Positions 18,787-29,586 of a DNA stretch of 64,000 nt are shown one piece after another. A program made the position numbers and the translations under genes. Origin of the DNA: a virus; IMG/VR virus record IMGVR_UViG_3300025121_000011, positions 124,001-188,000 of that record, one strand, 5' to 3'. Below the pieces are notes generated by a model. It was not told where the DNA came from. It saw nothing but the letters and a program-made list of their open reading frames with translations, and made no database searches. Within the stretch, counting starts at the first letter, position 1. Each line of letters opens with the position of its first letter.

Positions 18787-21108
18787 ATGAAACTATATAC
18801 AGAATTTCCAGAGTTTATTTATGAAGCACTAATTACTTCGGTAGATTTTAAAAAAGGAATATGTTCTCTTAGTCCTTTATCTCCCGGATTAGACAACCAA
18901 ATTGAAAATGTTCCATTACCACATCATTTAGGAATTGGAAATTCAGGTATATTTCATGGACTTGAAGTTGGCTCTAGAGTTATCGCTGCAAATACTAAGG
19001 GCAGTGGAAGAGAATTTTCTGTTATATTAAGCACTTTGCCAAAAGAAGCTTTATATAAAAATGCCTTTAGATCTGGAAGGAAACCTGATAATACTCCGGC
19101 TGGCACGCTTCCATATCCAGAGCTGGAAGAAGGAAGAATGGTGTTTCGTGGAGGAGAGGGAAATGCTTTATGGTTAATGGAGGATGGAGATATAGACTTA
19201 TCTACTGCTGCTGGTAGTGGATTATTTTATAAAAAAGATAGACTTAAATTTGCACAATATTCAGTAGCTGAGATGCAAATTTATTATTCAAATGCTGGAA
19301 AGCATATTTCAGGAGGAATCAAAAGAACTTCACCAACTCAAATGAGTTTAAGGCCACCGCTAGATGTTGGAGAAACACCCATTGAGTCTGATTTAGAATT
19401 TCATACTCGTTCTGTAGAAATTGGATTCTTCAGTGGTACCAAAGTATACAACAGAAAGACAGGTTTAAAAACTCGAAATCCGCTACTTGCTGAAAAAAGA
19501 TCTATAGTAAATGAATTTTCTGTTGATTCTAAGTTTGCAGGATTTGATAATGAATTATTACGTGGTTCAAGTCTTTCAGGAGTATATGCTAAAGTTAATT
19601 TAAATGGTAGATATAAAGACCCGGGAAACACATTAGATTTGGGACCTGGGCAACTACTTGAAACCATTAGTGGAAATGTTGTATCTATTACTGGAAAAAT
19701 TTTAGATATTAACTATAATCCACTTTCTTATGGAAGACCTCAGAACCGGGCTCCTCTAGCTTTAAGCGCAGAGACTATTGAAATTTCTAAAAAGATAAGT
19801 CGAAGAGGAATAGGTCATCACTTTCAGCTATCTACAGCTAGTGTTAGTACAGAGAAAAATAATTCTACAAATAACTTTGTATTTGATATAGATAAAGAGG
19901 GTTCTTTAAAAATAAATATTCCACGGTCTTCAGATACTGGCAATATATTTTATTCATCTATGGCTGATTTTTCAACTGGTACTCCAACGGTTTCATATAC
20001 AAATGAAAGTAGTAAAGAATTTGTTCCGGTTGTCTTAAGAAATGAATTTGGTGATGTTTTGCTGCCAAAGGCAGATTGGGAAAAGTGGCCATATCGAGAA
20101 ACTGGCATTAGGTTTTCTAACACAGATACAGATCCATATTTCCCATCCGGAACCGAAAGCGCAAGTGTAAGAAATCCAATTAGAATTAATCAAACAAAAT
20201 ATCATAATATGTATGCTACTGCCGAAAGATTACTGGCTTCTATGATTGATAAAATTAACATACCAGAATCCTTTGTTGATGAAAATGGTTTAGCAACAGG
20301 CTTGGCGGCATTAAAATCTTATGAAGTATTATATCCTGAAGAGTATTATACAGAAGATGAAAGTAATATAGATCCAGATTTATTTCCAAGATACATGTCT
20401 GTGGCAATAATTCAGCCACAATCTCCAGCTATATATACCGGAGGAGATACCGTTGTTGGTGGAATGTTATTTAACAAAGATGTCAGTATGTGTTCTAATT
20501 CTTTTAAATTACAAAAAGATGGAAATGGATTTTCTGTTTCTACAGTAGATAGTCAAGGAAATCCTCTTCGTGCGGCAGGGGGCGTTAGTGCTCATCTTAA
20601 TATAGAGGGAGCTATTTATACTTCTATAGGTGCTGATAATATAGACAAAAAGAGTGTAATGGTAGATACTCAAGGAAGTATTGTTTCATGGTTTGGAAAA
20701 GATAAACACGGTAGAAGTATTATAACCCAAACTGATGGAGATGTGCTAATTAACGTAGGTGGGTCATATGAGGGAGCTGGCAGTAGCCGTCCCGTGATGA
20801 ACACTGGTCGACTTGAACTTAGGGTGAATGTAACTGATAAGAAATTCTTAACTACAGATTTTAATACAGAAGAGGGAGATATTACCGAAGATAATGCCAA
20901 TCCCGGCGCATCATCAGATATTATAATTTCTCTAAGTGAAAATGGTATAGTAATTGCTGGTATGAAGCCTGGAATACCAATGGTTATTAGAAATCATGAT
21001 AAGATTTTAATCGAAAGTGCCAGTGAAGAGATTATTTTAAAAGGCACAGATGTACGTTTTATAGATGCATCTGGTAGAACCAAAACTATAAAATCAGAAG
21101 GTAGATAA
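18787..21108 (+). CDS. Central tail spike with OB-fold domain (gp5/gpV-like)
   Basis: A 773-residue protein. The N-terminus (about 8-95) has an OB-fold pattern: 'YEALITSVDFKKGICSLSPL', 'NVPLPHHLGIGNSGIFHGLE', then 'VGSRVIAANTKGSG', as in gp5/gpV spikes that plug the hub. The C-terminus (about 690-773) has short regular strands ('NGIVIAGMKPGIPMVIRNHD' then 'KILIESASEEIILKGTDVRF') like the tapering beta-helix of such spikes. No lysozyme or peptidase motif is evident in between. AAGGTGA upstream (18777-18783) supports the start. The order hub then spike matches other contractile tails. Confidence 0.7.
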   Translation: MKLYTEFPEFIYEALITSVDFKKGICSLSPLSPGLDNQIENVPLPHHLGIGNSGIFHGLEVGSRVIAANTKGSGREFSVILSTLPKEALYKNAFRSGRKPDNTPAGTLPYPELEEGRMVFRGGEGNALWLMEDGDIDLSTAAGSGLFYKKDRLKFAQYSVAEMQIYYSNAGKHISGGIKRTSPTQMSLRPPLDVGETPIESDLEFHTRSVEIGFFSGTKVYNRKTGLKTRNPLLAEKRSIVNEFSVDSKFAGFDNELLRGSSLSGVYAKVNLNGRYKDPGNTLDLGPGQLLETISGNVVSITGKILDINYNPLSYGRPQNRAPLALSAETIEISKKISRRGIGHHFQLSTASVSTEKNNSTNNFVFDIDKEGSLKINIPRSSDTGNIFYSSMADFSTGTPTVSYTNESSKEFVPVVLRNEFGDVLLPKADWEKWPYRETGIRFSNTDTDPYFPSGTESASVRNPIRINQTKYHNMYATAERLLASMIDKINIPESFVDENGLATGLAALKSYEVLYPEEYYTEDESNIDPDLFPRYMSVAIIQPQSPAIYTGGDTVVGGMLFNKDVSMCSNSFKLQKDGNGFSVSTVDSQGNPLRAAGGVSAHLNIEGAIYTSIGADNIDKKSVMVDTQGSIVSWFGKDKHGRSIITQTDGDVLINVGGSYEGAGSSRPVMNTGRLELRVNVTDKKFLTTDFNTEEGDITEDNANPGASSDIIISLSENGIVIAGMKPGIPMVIRNHDKILIESASEEIILKGTDVRFIDASGRTKTIKSEGR

Positions 21109-21110
21109 GT

Positions 21111-24100
21111 ATGTCCAAAATTTTAGCCTCAGCTCTTCCAATTAAACAATTAGAAGAGTGTGGAGAAATAATAAAAATAAACTGTGATGAAGAAGATTCT
21201 CCAAATACTGCACCAAGCGGTTATGAAGTAGTTTTCCCAATAGGTGCTGGCCAAAAATTACCATTATCTGGTGGAGCCATAGTAACATTAGATTTCGGTT
21301 CTATTAAAACAGATATAAATTCAGAAGCACAAACACTGTTAATTAAAGAAGTAGGAATATTATCTGCTTCATCTTTCTCAGCCAATATAGATGGATTGGT
21401 TCAAGCCAGGATAATCGTTAATACAATCATTTATGAAGTTGGAAAACATGCTGCATTAGATAATTCTCCACAAATTTTTATTTCTACTTTATCTGGAGAT
21501 GACAGCAATTTAAATCCAGATAGCTCTAGTGCGGATGTAACAAAGATTTGTGAGTTAAGATATATTCCTGTTGAAATTTTAATAGCAATTGGAAATGCAT
21601 TTTCCTCTTTGGAAGATGCTGGGAATTTTGGAACTTTAGAATCTCCATTATATGGAGCCTCTGGATTGACTTTTAAAGATTTCACAGGAATTTCCGCTTC
21701 TCTTCCGAATTTAACAATTGCAGCAATGATTGACCTACTGCCATTTTATAATATTGAAGAACAAGAGATTGTCAAAAGAAGAGGCAAATCTCCCACTGGT
21801 GGCTATTATACTGTTGTTGGAGATATTGCATATCTTAAGATTCCAGACCTTTCAGGCCGAGATTCTGCGGGATTTGATCCAGATTTGTATAATGAAGATG
21901 AGCAACGAAATTTATATTTTGAAATTTTAAGCGATTCTGTATTAAGTAGAATAACAATTACAGATATAGCACCTCCACCATATGCAATTGTATCAAATTA
22001 TGAAGATGAATTTCCTACTTCTGGAACTTTTATTATAGAAGTAGAATCCGAATCAGAAATTGAACAAGCATACTTATCTTTAATAGTTAACGATATAACT
22101 GTTCCCAAAGTAAAGGGTATGCATGTTTATGGAAATGGCATTGAGTTGGTCACAATTCCAATGCTTACAAAACCTATTTCTTCTTCTTTGGGAGCCTCAA
22201 ATCCAACCTGGAGTTATGAAAACTATATTGGTGATGCACCATCTGTTTCTTTATCAAAGTATTTTAATATCGAATTAACAACTTTACAGTCAGTAGCTTT
22301 AGCTGGTGAGTATGGAAAGTTATCTACTGATAATGATAATATAAGCTTATCATCAGTTCTGGGAGAGCAAAATCGTCCTGAGATTTTATTAGGAGATCGG
22401 TCTCAAATACATTCGATTAAACAAAATGATAAAAAGTATTACAATCCTAAAATGACCATGGCCAGAGACCTGTTGGCCCAAACTAGACCTAGGTTGTACG
22501 AATCCGAAAACATTCCGGTCTCTTGGGTTGCTGGAAGCGTTTCCGGTGGTAATGGAACACAGTCTATAAGTTTTAAAGCTGCTGATTTAAACTCTATTAT
22601 TCAAAGAGGAGAAACTACTGAATTTGCATTATATATTACTAGTGGAAATCAAATCACTAGAGTGCCTGGACCAAACATATCTCTTCGACAAGAAGTACCC
22701 TCTATTACAAGTATAAATCCAAATGGATTTGCCGGTAGTGATCCAATTGAGGAAAGTCGGGTTATTTCTATTTCTGGTGAAAGCTTAAGTAATGTATATC
22801 AAGTTGTATTCAGCTCAGAAGACAGTGGCATTATTCTTAGTTTTAATATCTCATCATATAGTGATGGAGTTCTTACTTCAGTAGATTCAGAAGTTGGCGT
22901 TCTTCTTGGAACAACTGCCTTTTCTATTATAAACATTCCAGATACTATTCTAAATGTATATGTAGAAACTTCTGGTGGAATGATTAGTAATTCTCTGCCA
23001 ATTTATATTAGAAGCACAGATAGTACTATTGTAGTACCACCAGAGCCTCGTGATCAAAGAATAGACTTTGTTTCAGAAGAATTTACTTCCGCATCTTTTT
23101 CTAATAATCCTTCTGGCATTCCATTATTAAGTGATGGACAAAGTGCTGAAATTAAAATCCGTTCTAAGTCTAAAGTATTTTCTGGAAAATATCCAGTATA
23201 TGCGTATTTAGCTTTACCAAATAGTACAGAATGTCAAGAAATCATGAATGAGTTTGATTTAAATATTAGAACTTTTTCTTCTGAATCTATATTGGTAGCA
23301 GCGGGCATAGAATTTCAATTATCAAAAAATAAATTAGATAATTTTTATAGTAATAGTAAAAAAACAGCTACTATTAAATTTCCAGGATCAGATTATTATG
23401 GTTATAACTTTTCACGTTTAGCTGGCCAAAAAACTGCATATTTATTGTTTACAAATGATAGTTTAACAAATTTAACTGGTGATGGCGATTCGTTTGCTTT
23501 AACATCAAATAGTTATAGTTTATTAACTTTGGGTCAAGACAGTACTAGTGATCCAAATGATCCACCAGCATTTGTAAATCCCGGATATATTACTGGTGTA
23601 GTGGCAGAAGTTGGAAATGATCTTATCTATTCTCTCACAAATACTCTACAAGAAGATTTAGATATTAAAACCATTTTTGATGGCAGTTCTATTAGGGTTG
23701 GTGATATTAGCGTATATCAGGCGATTCCTAAGTTGGCACTTATTTTTTCTGGAACTGATATGCCTAGAATGCGCAAAAGACATGATTTCTATCTTGGTGG
23801 TGAAAAATTAAGTAAAATAAAATTAGCTCAACCATTATCAATTAGAGATAATGGAAAAGAAGTTTTGGCTGTATTTAAAAATATAAATAGTAAAAATGAA
23901 GGGGCTTTAAGCCTTGGTGTTGAAGTAAATGATAAACGATTTAATGTAAAATATAATTCTAGCTCTGTTTATGCCTCTTCTACCAGTTGTGTTAAAACTG
24001 GAGCGTTTGGTTTTAATGTAAAAGATAGAAGTATAGCTACTTCCAAATCCATTGTTAATGATGGATCTCCACAAGCAGATATTTCGTTATTAGATAGTTA

Positions 24101-27100
24101 TATTGTAAATAGTTCAACTATTATTGCACCATTAGATTCTTTAATGCAACCATTAGGTGATGGTATCATTACTCAAGATCCAAGTAGCATAACATATTTT
24201 TTACCATATAATCCTATATCTATAGCATCTCAACAGGGTGACATTACTTTAAAAATCTATACTCCTGGAGATTTAACTGAATCAGATACAAAAATTATAG
24301 CTGGCGCAACAAAGGATGATATTTCTATTTTAAATAGACAATATTTAGAAATTCCCAACGGATCTATATATCGCTCTGGACAATATTTAGCTGACTCTCT
24401 TGCTACAAGTGAAATAACCAAAGCATTATTGTTTAATAGAGTCCGTATTGATGAATCAGCGTCTATAAAGTTTAATGTACCAGAAATTATAGGAATGGGT
24501 TTAACACAGGAGGATTTATCTAAAGAGGTCCCAGTTTTTGTACCTGTGCGTTCTGGTGTGAATATTTATGTTAGAGTTAAAAATGTGAAGAAGAATTTTT
24601 CTATAAAAGTAGGCGATGTAGTTTTAAAAACAGTTAGTCCAATTAGAGTTTCAAACCAAATTGCTACTTTTGACGCACAATTTATTGTACCTCCAGCTTT
24701 AGCAGGAACCATATCAATAGATGATTGTATAATCATTTGTGCATCTGGAACAAATTCCGATAGAATGAAAGCAAAGAAAATGTTTGGCTCTGGTTTTGTA
24801 GAATCCATAGAAGATAGAATGAATGCCTTGTTGCTTGGTTTAGCTGGAAAAGTACCTGATATAGATGATCTTAAGGAGCTTCTTAAGAATTCGCCTCTTA
24901 GGTTTTTACAAATAAATCTAGATGTATCTTTGGTTCCTACAGAATTGATAAATAATTTTTGTAACTTATCATTCCAGTTGCTGGCTGATTTAAAGTTAGC
25001 ATTAAATGGATTTCAGGTCTTAATGATTCCTATTCAAGTTATTTTTTGTATTATTGATGTGTTATGTTCTTTGCTGAATCCAGTTAAGACAGCTAAAGCT
25101 ATGATTCGATTATTTGAATGCTTATACGATCTAGTATTATTACTTCCACAAATTTCTATTCCCGTAATGTTTCTGCAACTTATTCTGCATCTTCTTGAAC
25201 TTTTAAAGTGCGTGATTGATAAAATTTTAGGTGTTATTGTCGCTATCAATGAGATTGTAGCAGCAATACAAAAAGCTATTATTGCTAAAAGTTGGGCTTC
25301 ATTAAGAGCTTTAGAAGAAGTTTTATCTGAATATTTATTTACATTAAATGTTGATTTAGATATCTTAGCACCAGTCATCGCTATTTTATCTATTTTTCTA
25401 CAATTATTACAATTAGTATTCAGATTTCCTTGTGAAGTAACACCAAATGATGGCTCTGGTGATTGTCTCATTGATGGAACTATGCTTGCCGGATTGGTAC
25501 AGGGTGTTGTGGCACCAGATGAGGCTATTTTATCTGCAAATCTAATTCCAGTTGCACAAGTTTATACCGAAGATTCTATAGAAACAGCGGTTTCTAATGG
25601 GGGTTCAACGCCTATATATCCTGTCGCAGGAGATGTTATTGCAGTTAATTCTGGTCCAGAGGAAACATATTATGATGATATGAAAGTTGATGAAGAAACA
25701 TTGAGATCAACTAACAATAGAGATTTTAATATAAGCATGGGAGTATCAACAACTAAATCTAAAAAGGGTTTTAAAAATCCTGCTGGTGTAGAATTTGAAT
25801 TCAAAAGTAGATACGCAAATACTTTCTTTGTTAAGAATAAAATCTTTGGACCAGATCAATCGGGCGACTCTCCGCTATTATTAATCGAAGAAGATGGTTC
25901 TAATGAACTAAAAATTGCATCTGGATATGGAAACTTTGTTAGTCCAATTGATATAGAGACTTTTATTACAATTAAAGATGATAAAGGAACCGTCAAATCT
26001 CTTGAGCAAAAAATATTAGTACCCATTTATGAAGTTGATGAAGAAACAGCAGAAGTAACTCAAGCAGGAACCGAAACTGTTACCAGAACATTCGATAGAA
26101 TTCCGAAGATGGCCATTTTAGATGATGAATTTAATCTTTATTTTATAGAAGAAAATGGTATTATTTTTGAAAATAATAATGAAATATCCTCGATTAAAGC
26201 TAGGATGGTTAATGGTGTTTCGGCACCAAAACATAAGTTTTCAAAAGAAGAACAAGATGTCGATATTAATCTTGATGGTACTATAGATGAAGATGACGCC
26301 TCTGCTAATGTATATGATTTTCCACAAATTTATTTTGTTGATATGCGTTCTATACTAAGTGATATAAACGCTTTCTGTGATAATGCATCTATGAATAGCT
26401 TTATTTTGGATGAAGATAATACTGCGGAAATTACTCAAATTATAGAAGAAAGTAAAACATGCTTAGATGAATTTATGGCAATTGTTAAGGGTTTTGGTAC
26501 ATCTATTCGTAATAGTATGAATGAGGGTAAGGTTCCGGACTTAATTGATGTTCCGGCTTTTCAAACAGCAGTAGCATCTTTAATTGCTTGCCTAGGAAAA
26601 AATACAGATGATATTTGCATTTATGTTGTTAATTCTTTAAATACATCTTTCAAGGTATTCGAAGATCAAGATTTGACTCCATCTGAAAAGTATATAGTTC
26701 CTGTATTAAGTTCTGAAATTTTAGACTCTATTGGTTATGCGGAAAATCCTCCTGCAATCACTGGAGCCACAGAGTATGCTGATGGAGATGGGGATAATGC
26801 CATTATTAATTCTGGAGGTAAAGCAACTATTATTGTGGTACCGCGAGATGCAATGGATGTTGAAATTGGCGGAGACTTATCCGATAAAATTTCCTTGGAG
26901 ATTGTTTCAGATCAAACTGGTACTGCGGAAATTATTGTAGAAAATAATATTATCTTTACCAAAAGTGGAAGTAATTATATAGCATATGTCACTGCAACTG
27001 GTGAAGGAGAGGTTAAGCTTAGGGCAAAGGTATGTAATCGAACCATACAAGCTTTAACATATTTTGCAGAGTCTGATTTACCAAATGCTAGTGATTCTAA

Positions 27101-27287
27101 TGTAGATTGTATAAAAGATGTTAGCCAAACTAGTGTTGCAGTTAATGTATCTGGTTTAATAAAAGTTGATAGAATCATATCTGTATTCTTTATAAACAGA
27201 AATAACATCAGGTTATCTGAATCTGAAAATGCTGGAACTTTTGCACAATCTACTCCTCAGACCTTTGGAACTAAACTGGAGAACTAA
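21111..27287 (+). CDS. 2058-residue baseplate/tail protein with IPT/TIG-like domain and hydrophobic helical region
   Basis: A very large virion protein. Residues about 529-640 match an IPT/TIG immunoglobulin-like fold ('PSITSINPNGFAGSDPIEES' then 'RVISISGESLSNVYQVVFSS'). Residues about 1282-1443 are strikingly hydrophobic and helical, with repeated Leu/Ile/Val stretches such as 'VLMIPIQVIFCIIDVLCSLL' and 'AILSIFLQLLQLVFRF'. A single canonical EF-hand-type loop (D1718, N1720, D1722, G1723, D1729) lies further on. The last 150 residues look like another Ig-like sandwich. It sits between spike and wedge genes. I know no exact homologue; a role as a membrane-contacting baseplate component is inference. 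Confidence 0.55.
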   Translation: MSKILASALPIKQLEECGEIIKINCDEEDSPNTAPSGYEVVFPIGAGQKLPLSGGAIVTLDFGSIKTDINSEAQTLLIKEVGILSASSFSANIDGLVQARIIVNTIIYEVGKHAALDNSPQIFISTLSGDDSNLNPDSSSADVTKICELRYIPVEILIAIGNAFSSLEDAGNFGTLESPLYGASGLTFKDFTGISASLPNLTIAAMIDLLPFYNIEEQEIVKRRGKSPTGGYYTVVGDIAYLKIPDLSGRDSAGFDPDLYNEDEQRNLYFEILSDSVLSRITITDIAPPPYAIVSNYEDEFPTSGTFIIEVESESEIEQAYLSLIVNDITVPKVKGMHVYGNGIELVTIPMLTKPISSSLGASNPTWSYENYIGDAPSVSLSKYFNIELTTLQSVALAGEYGKLSTDNDNISLSSVLGEQNRPEILLGDRSQIHSIKQNDKKYYNPKMTMARDLLAQTRPRLYESENIPVSWVAGSVSGGNGTQSISFKAADLNSIIQRGETTEFALYITSGNQITRVPGPNISLRQEVPSITSINPNGFAGSDPIEESRVISISGESLSNVYQVVFSSEDSGIILSFNISSYSDGVLTSVDSEVGVLLGTTAFSIINIPDTILNVYVETSGGMISNSLPIYIRSTDSTIVVPPEPRDQRIDFVSEEFTSASFSNNPSGIPLLSDGQSAEIKIRSKSKVFSGKYPVYAYLALPNSTECQEIMNEFDLNIRTFSSESILVAAGIEFQLSKNKLDNFYSNSKKTATIKFPGSDYYGYNFSRLAGQKTAYLLFTNDSLTNLTGDGDSFALTSNSYSLLTLGQDSTSDPNDPPAFVNPGYITGVVAEVGNDLIYSLTNTLQEDLDIKTIFDGSSIRVGDISVYQAIPKLALIFSGTDMPRMRKRHDFYLGGEKLSKIKLAQPLSIRDNGKEVLAVFKNINSKNEGALSLGVEVNDKRFNVKYNSSSVYASSTSCVKTGAFGFNVKDRSIATSKSIVNDGSPQADISLLDSYIVNSSTIIAPLDSLMQPLGDGIITQDPSSITYFLPYNPISIASQQGDITLKIYTPGDLTESDTKIIAGATKDDISILNRQYLEIPNGSIYRSGQYLADSLATSEITKALLFNRVRIDESASIKFNVPEIIGMGLTQEDLSKEVPVFVPVRSGVNIYVRVKNVKKNFSIKVGDVVLKTVSPIRVSNQIATFDAQFIVPPALAGTISIDDCIIICASGTNSDRMKAKKMFGSGFVESIEDRMNALLLGLAGKVPDIDDLKELLKNSPLRFLQINLDVSLVPTELINNFCNLSFQLLADLKLALNGFQVLMIPIQVIFCIIDVLCSLLNPVKTAKAMIRLFECLYDLVLLLPQISIPVMFLQLILHLLELLKCVIDKILGVIVAINEIVAAIQKAIIAKSWASLRALEEVLSEYLFTLNVDLDILAPVIAILSIFLQLLQLVFRFPCEVTPNDGSGDCLIDGTMLAGLVQGVVAPDEAILSANLIPVAQVYTEDSIETAVSNGGSTPIYPVAGDVIAVNSGPEETYYDDMKVDEETLRSTNNRDFNISMGVSTTKSKKGFKNPAGVEFEFKSRYANTFFVKNKIFGPDQSGDSPLLLIEEDGSNELKIASGYGNFVSPIDIETFITIKDDKGTVKSLEQKILVPIYEVDEETAEVTQAGTETVTRTFDRIPKMAILDDEFNLYFIEENGIIFENNNEISSIKARMVNGVSAPKHKFSKEEQDVDINLDGTIDEDDASANVYDFPQIYFVDMRSILSDINAFCDNASMNSFILDEDNTAEITQIIEESKTCLDEFMAIVKGFGTSIRNSMNEGKVPDLIDVPAFQTAVASLIACLGKNTDDICIYVVNSLNTSFKVFEDQDLTPSEKYIVPVLSSEILDSIGYAENPPAITGATEYADGDGDNAIINSGGKATIIVVPRDAMDVEIGGDLSDKISLEIVSDQTGTAEIIVENNIIFTKSGSNYIAYVTATGEGEVKLRAKVCNRTIQALTYFAESDLPNASDSNVDCIKDVSQTSVAVNVSGLIKVDRIISVFFINRNNIRLSESENAGTFAQSTPQTFGTKLEN

Positions 27288-29047
27288 TGGCAGATATTAT
27301 TACAGCAGGTGATAGTAGATTAAATGGTGCTATTAAAAAGGCAACAAGTACTCTTAATAATGCATTTGGAAATGGGGAGGATTTATCTGGACAAGAGTCC
27401 TATAGATTTTTACGAGCAGAGGAGTTGGCGTTTGCTTATGCAAAAGACGCATTAGATGGTCCAACTTTATCTAAAGATTTTCTGGAAATTGCACAATCAA
27501 TAAAAAAAATGCGTTCTAGTTATCTTCCGATTGATTTCTTTAAAACTCCAGATGGAACTTTTGACGCTTCATTAGCAGATGAAATTGGAGAACAAGAATC
27601 ATATGAAAATACCTTTATGCGAATGTTGGGTATGCCATCTACAGCCAATAGTCGCTTAGCTTCTGCTGAAGATTTAATATATATTAGTAATGATGGAAAG
27701 GTTCATATTAATGCCTCTGCTTATGAAATAGAAAAAGAAGTTTTAGATCAGAGAAATAAAGAAAGGCAAAATAGAGGGGTAATTATTAATAATTCTATTT
27801 ATAACATTAATAATTTAACCCCAGAATTTTTAAATACCATTAAACAAGCAGAAGAATCTTTTGATACTGGTGCCGTAGTGGCTGGAGATTTAACTACATC
27901 TGCTGAAGATGAAAATACAATCGCTTCTGAAGCAAGAATTACCAATATAGATAATGACTTATTTAAATTCTCTTATTTATTACTTCCAGCAATTCAAGAT
28001 GAACGTGTTTCTAGCTGTATTAATGAATCAGATAAAATAATTGCAAGCCCATTTTCTCCAGTTGGTGGACGAGTAGTAAATGGAAATAAGGTTCGACCTA
28101 CCTTATTGGAGAGTGTGATTAGAATTCGCTTAGATAGATTATCTGGAACAGATACTTTTTATAATTCTCCAAATGATGATTCTTCTGGGGAGTTATCTAT
28201 TACTTTATCAACTGGTACAGAAGAAATTCCAGTTAATACAAATTCCTATGGAATTTTGGAGTCATTAATAATTTTAAGATTAAGAGCTGCAATCAGTGGT
28301 TTAGCTCAAAGATTGAGTGAAGATATCGATGATGCTATAGAAATATTTGAAAGTATAAGAATAGTACCAGATGATGAATCCTACACTGATAAATCATCTG
28401 GTAGTAAAATAGAACAAGATGATCGAGCTAATAATGGAAGAGATGCAAAGCCAAACGGTGATAATTCTGATGTGGAAGCAGATACATATAAGCAAATTTT
28501 AGAGGATCAGCTTTTGTTGGAAGATGCTATCATGTCTTTATTAGGTGATAATAGTGGAGTTCTTGATTTGCAAATTCAAACCCAACGTAATTCTTCAATG
28601 CATGAAGCTCATTTAATGAGTGGATTGATTGGGATTATCAATCTACCTAGACGCAGGATTCAAAAAGAAATTAATGATCGAAAAGAAAAAAGAAATCAAA
28701 AAGCTGATGGAGCTGGAGGATTTAAAACTACCAATATTAATACAATTATGGGTGTAGCAAATGGTGTTGGAATTGTAGATGTAGCTGTTTTCTCTTTAGC
28801 ATTATTTTCTATGTCTGAAGAAGGTTTAGTTGGATTACTATCTACACAAGATTATGAGAATTTATTATCTAATGATTATTCTTCATTACCAATTTCATCC
28901 ATTTTAAAAAGCGATATGGTGGATTCTGTTAATGAATATTCAAGTCTAGTAATAGCGGGATATAAATTATTTCAAAAAGAATTAAAATCTCATGATCAAG
29001 AATCTTTAACTGGGATTGCTTTATCATATGCCAATAATATTGTATAA
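27287..29047 (+). CDS. Unassigned baseplate-region protein
   Basis: A 586-residue, largely helical and acidic protein with no family I can name. It begins 'MADIITAGDSRLNGAIKKAT' and has a long charged middle (about 380-480) and a basic helix around 'RRRIQKEINDRKEKRNQK' (about 456-473), followed by a hydrophobic stretch (about 488-508). Its ATG overlaps the previous TAA by one base. It lies between a giant baseplate protein and gp25, so a structural or assembly role in the baseplate is likely. It could also be a scaffold. Annotation limited to position and composition. Confidence 0.5.
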   Translation: MADIITAGDSRLNGAIKKATSTLNNAFGNGEDLSGQESYRFLRAEELAFAYAKDALDGPTLSKDFLEIAQSIKKMRSSYLPIDFFKTPDGTFDASLADEIGEQESYENTFMRMLGMPSTANSRLASAEDLIYISNDGKVHINASAYEIEKEVLDQRNKERQNRGVIINNSIYNINNLTPEFLNTIKQAEESFDTGAVVAGDLTTSAEDENTIASEARITNIDNDLFKFSYLLLPAIQDERVSSCINESDKIIASPFSPVGGRVVNGNKVRPTLLESVIRIRLDRLSGTDTFYNSPNDDSSGELSITLSTGTEEIPVNTNSYGILESLIILRLRAAISGLAQRLSEDIDDAIEIFESIRIVPDDESYTDKSSGSKIEQDDRANNGRDAKPNGDNSDVEADTYKQILEDQLLLEDAIMSLLGDNSGVLDLQIQTQRNSSMHEAHLMSGLIGIINLPRRRIQKEINDRKEKRNQKADGAGGFKTTNINTIMGVANGVGIVDVAVFSLALFSMSEEGLVGLLSTQDYENLLSNDYSSLPISSILKSDMVDSVNEYSSLVIAGYKLFQKELKSHDQESLTGIALSYANNIV

Positions 29048-29146
29048 TGTTGTGATCATTAAATGTCCTATTTTCAACTGAAATAATCTTTCTATTATTT
29101 TCATAAGATATTTACGAGAAACGATATACTATGGAGATAAGCATTT

Positions 29147-29578
29147 ATGTCATTTGATCTTAAAATAGTTAGAGGTGATATTTCTATTAAGAGTGATGGT
29201 AGTATAGATTTGGTTACTGGAAATAGTAAATTAAAACAAGATATTATTAAAATTATGCTTACATCTTTAGGAGAGAATAAATATCATCCAACCTATGGAA
29301 GTGAAACCGGCTCATTAAAAATTGGATCGGTTTTAGATACTGAAATGATGGAATTAGATTTGTCTTCTTCCGCTGAAGAGGCTGTAAGAAAGATAATGTC
29401 TTTGCAACGAGTTCAAGCTAAAAAGCAATTTTTATCCCCATCAGAAGTAATATTAGAATTAGTTGGAGCTTCTGTAGAAAGAGATGCAGTAGATCCAAGA
29501 ATGTATAATATCTTTATTTCTGTTTTAACAGAAAAACTAGATAACATTACTGAAAATGTAACAGTTAGAATATCCTAG
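29147..29578 (+). CDS. Baseplate wedge protein, gp25/GPW-like
   Basis: A 143-residue protein matching the GPW/gp25 family: early 'DGSIDLVTGNSKLKQDIIKI', then 'MLTSLGENKYHPTYGSETGS', the family's core strand-helix 'iL.T..GE....P.yG', followed by a helix 'SSSAEEAVRKIMSLQRVQA'. In T4 gp25 joins the wedge to the sheath initiator. GGAGA lies upstream of ATG. It is followed immediately by a J-like gene, the conserved gp25-gpJ (T4 gp25-gp6) order. The 99-nt gap before it shows no clear promoter. Confidence 0.85.
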   Translation: MSFDLKIVRGDISIKSDGSIDLVTGNSKLKQDIIKIMLTSLGENKYHPTYGSETGSLKIGSVLDTEMMELDLSSSAEEAVRKIMSLQRVQAKKQFLSPSEVILELVGASVERDAVDPRMYNIFISVLTEKLDNITENVTVRIS

Positions 29579-29586
29579 GAGAAGCC

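Noticed and set aside
29048-29146. Promoter in the 99-nt gap before gp25
   Set aside because: Only weak AT-rich matches (such as TATACT) without a matching upstream hexamer and without the motif shared by the two tube-region candidates.
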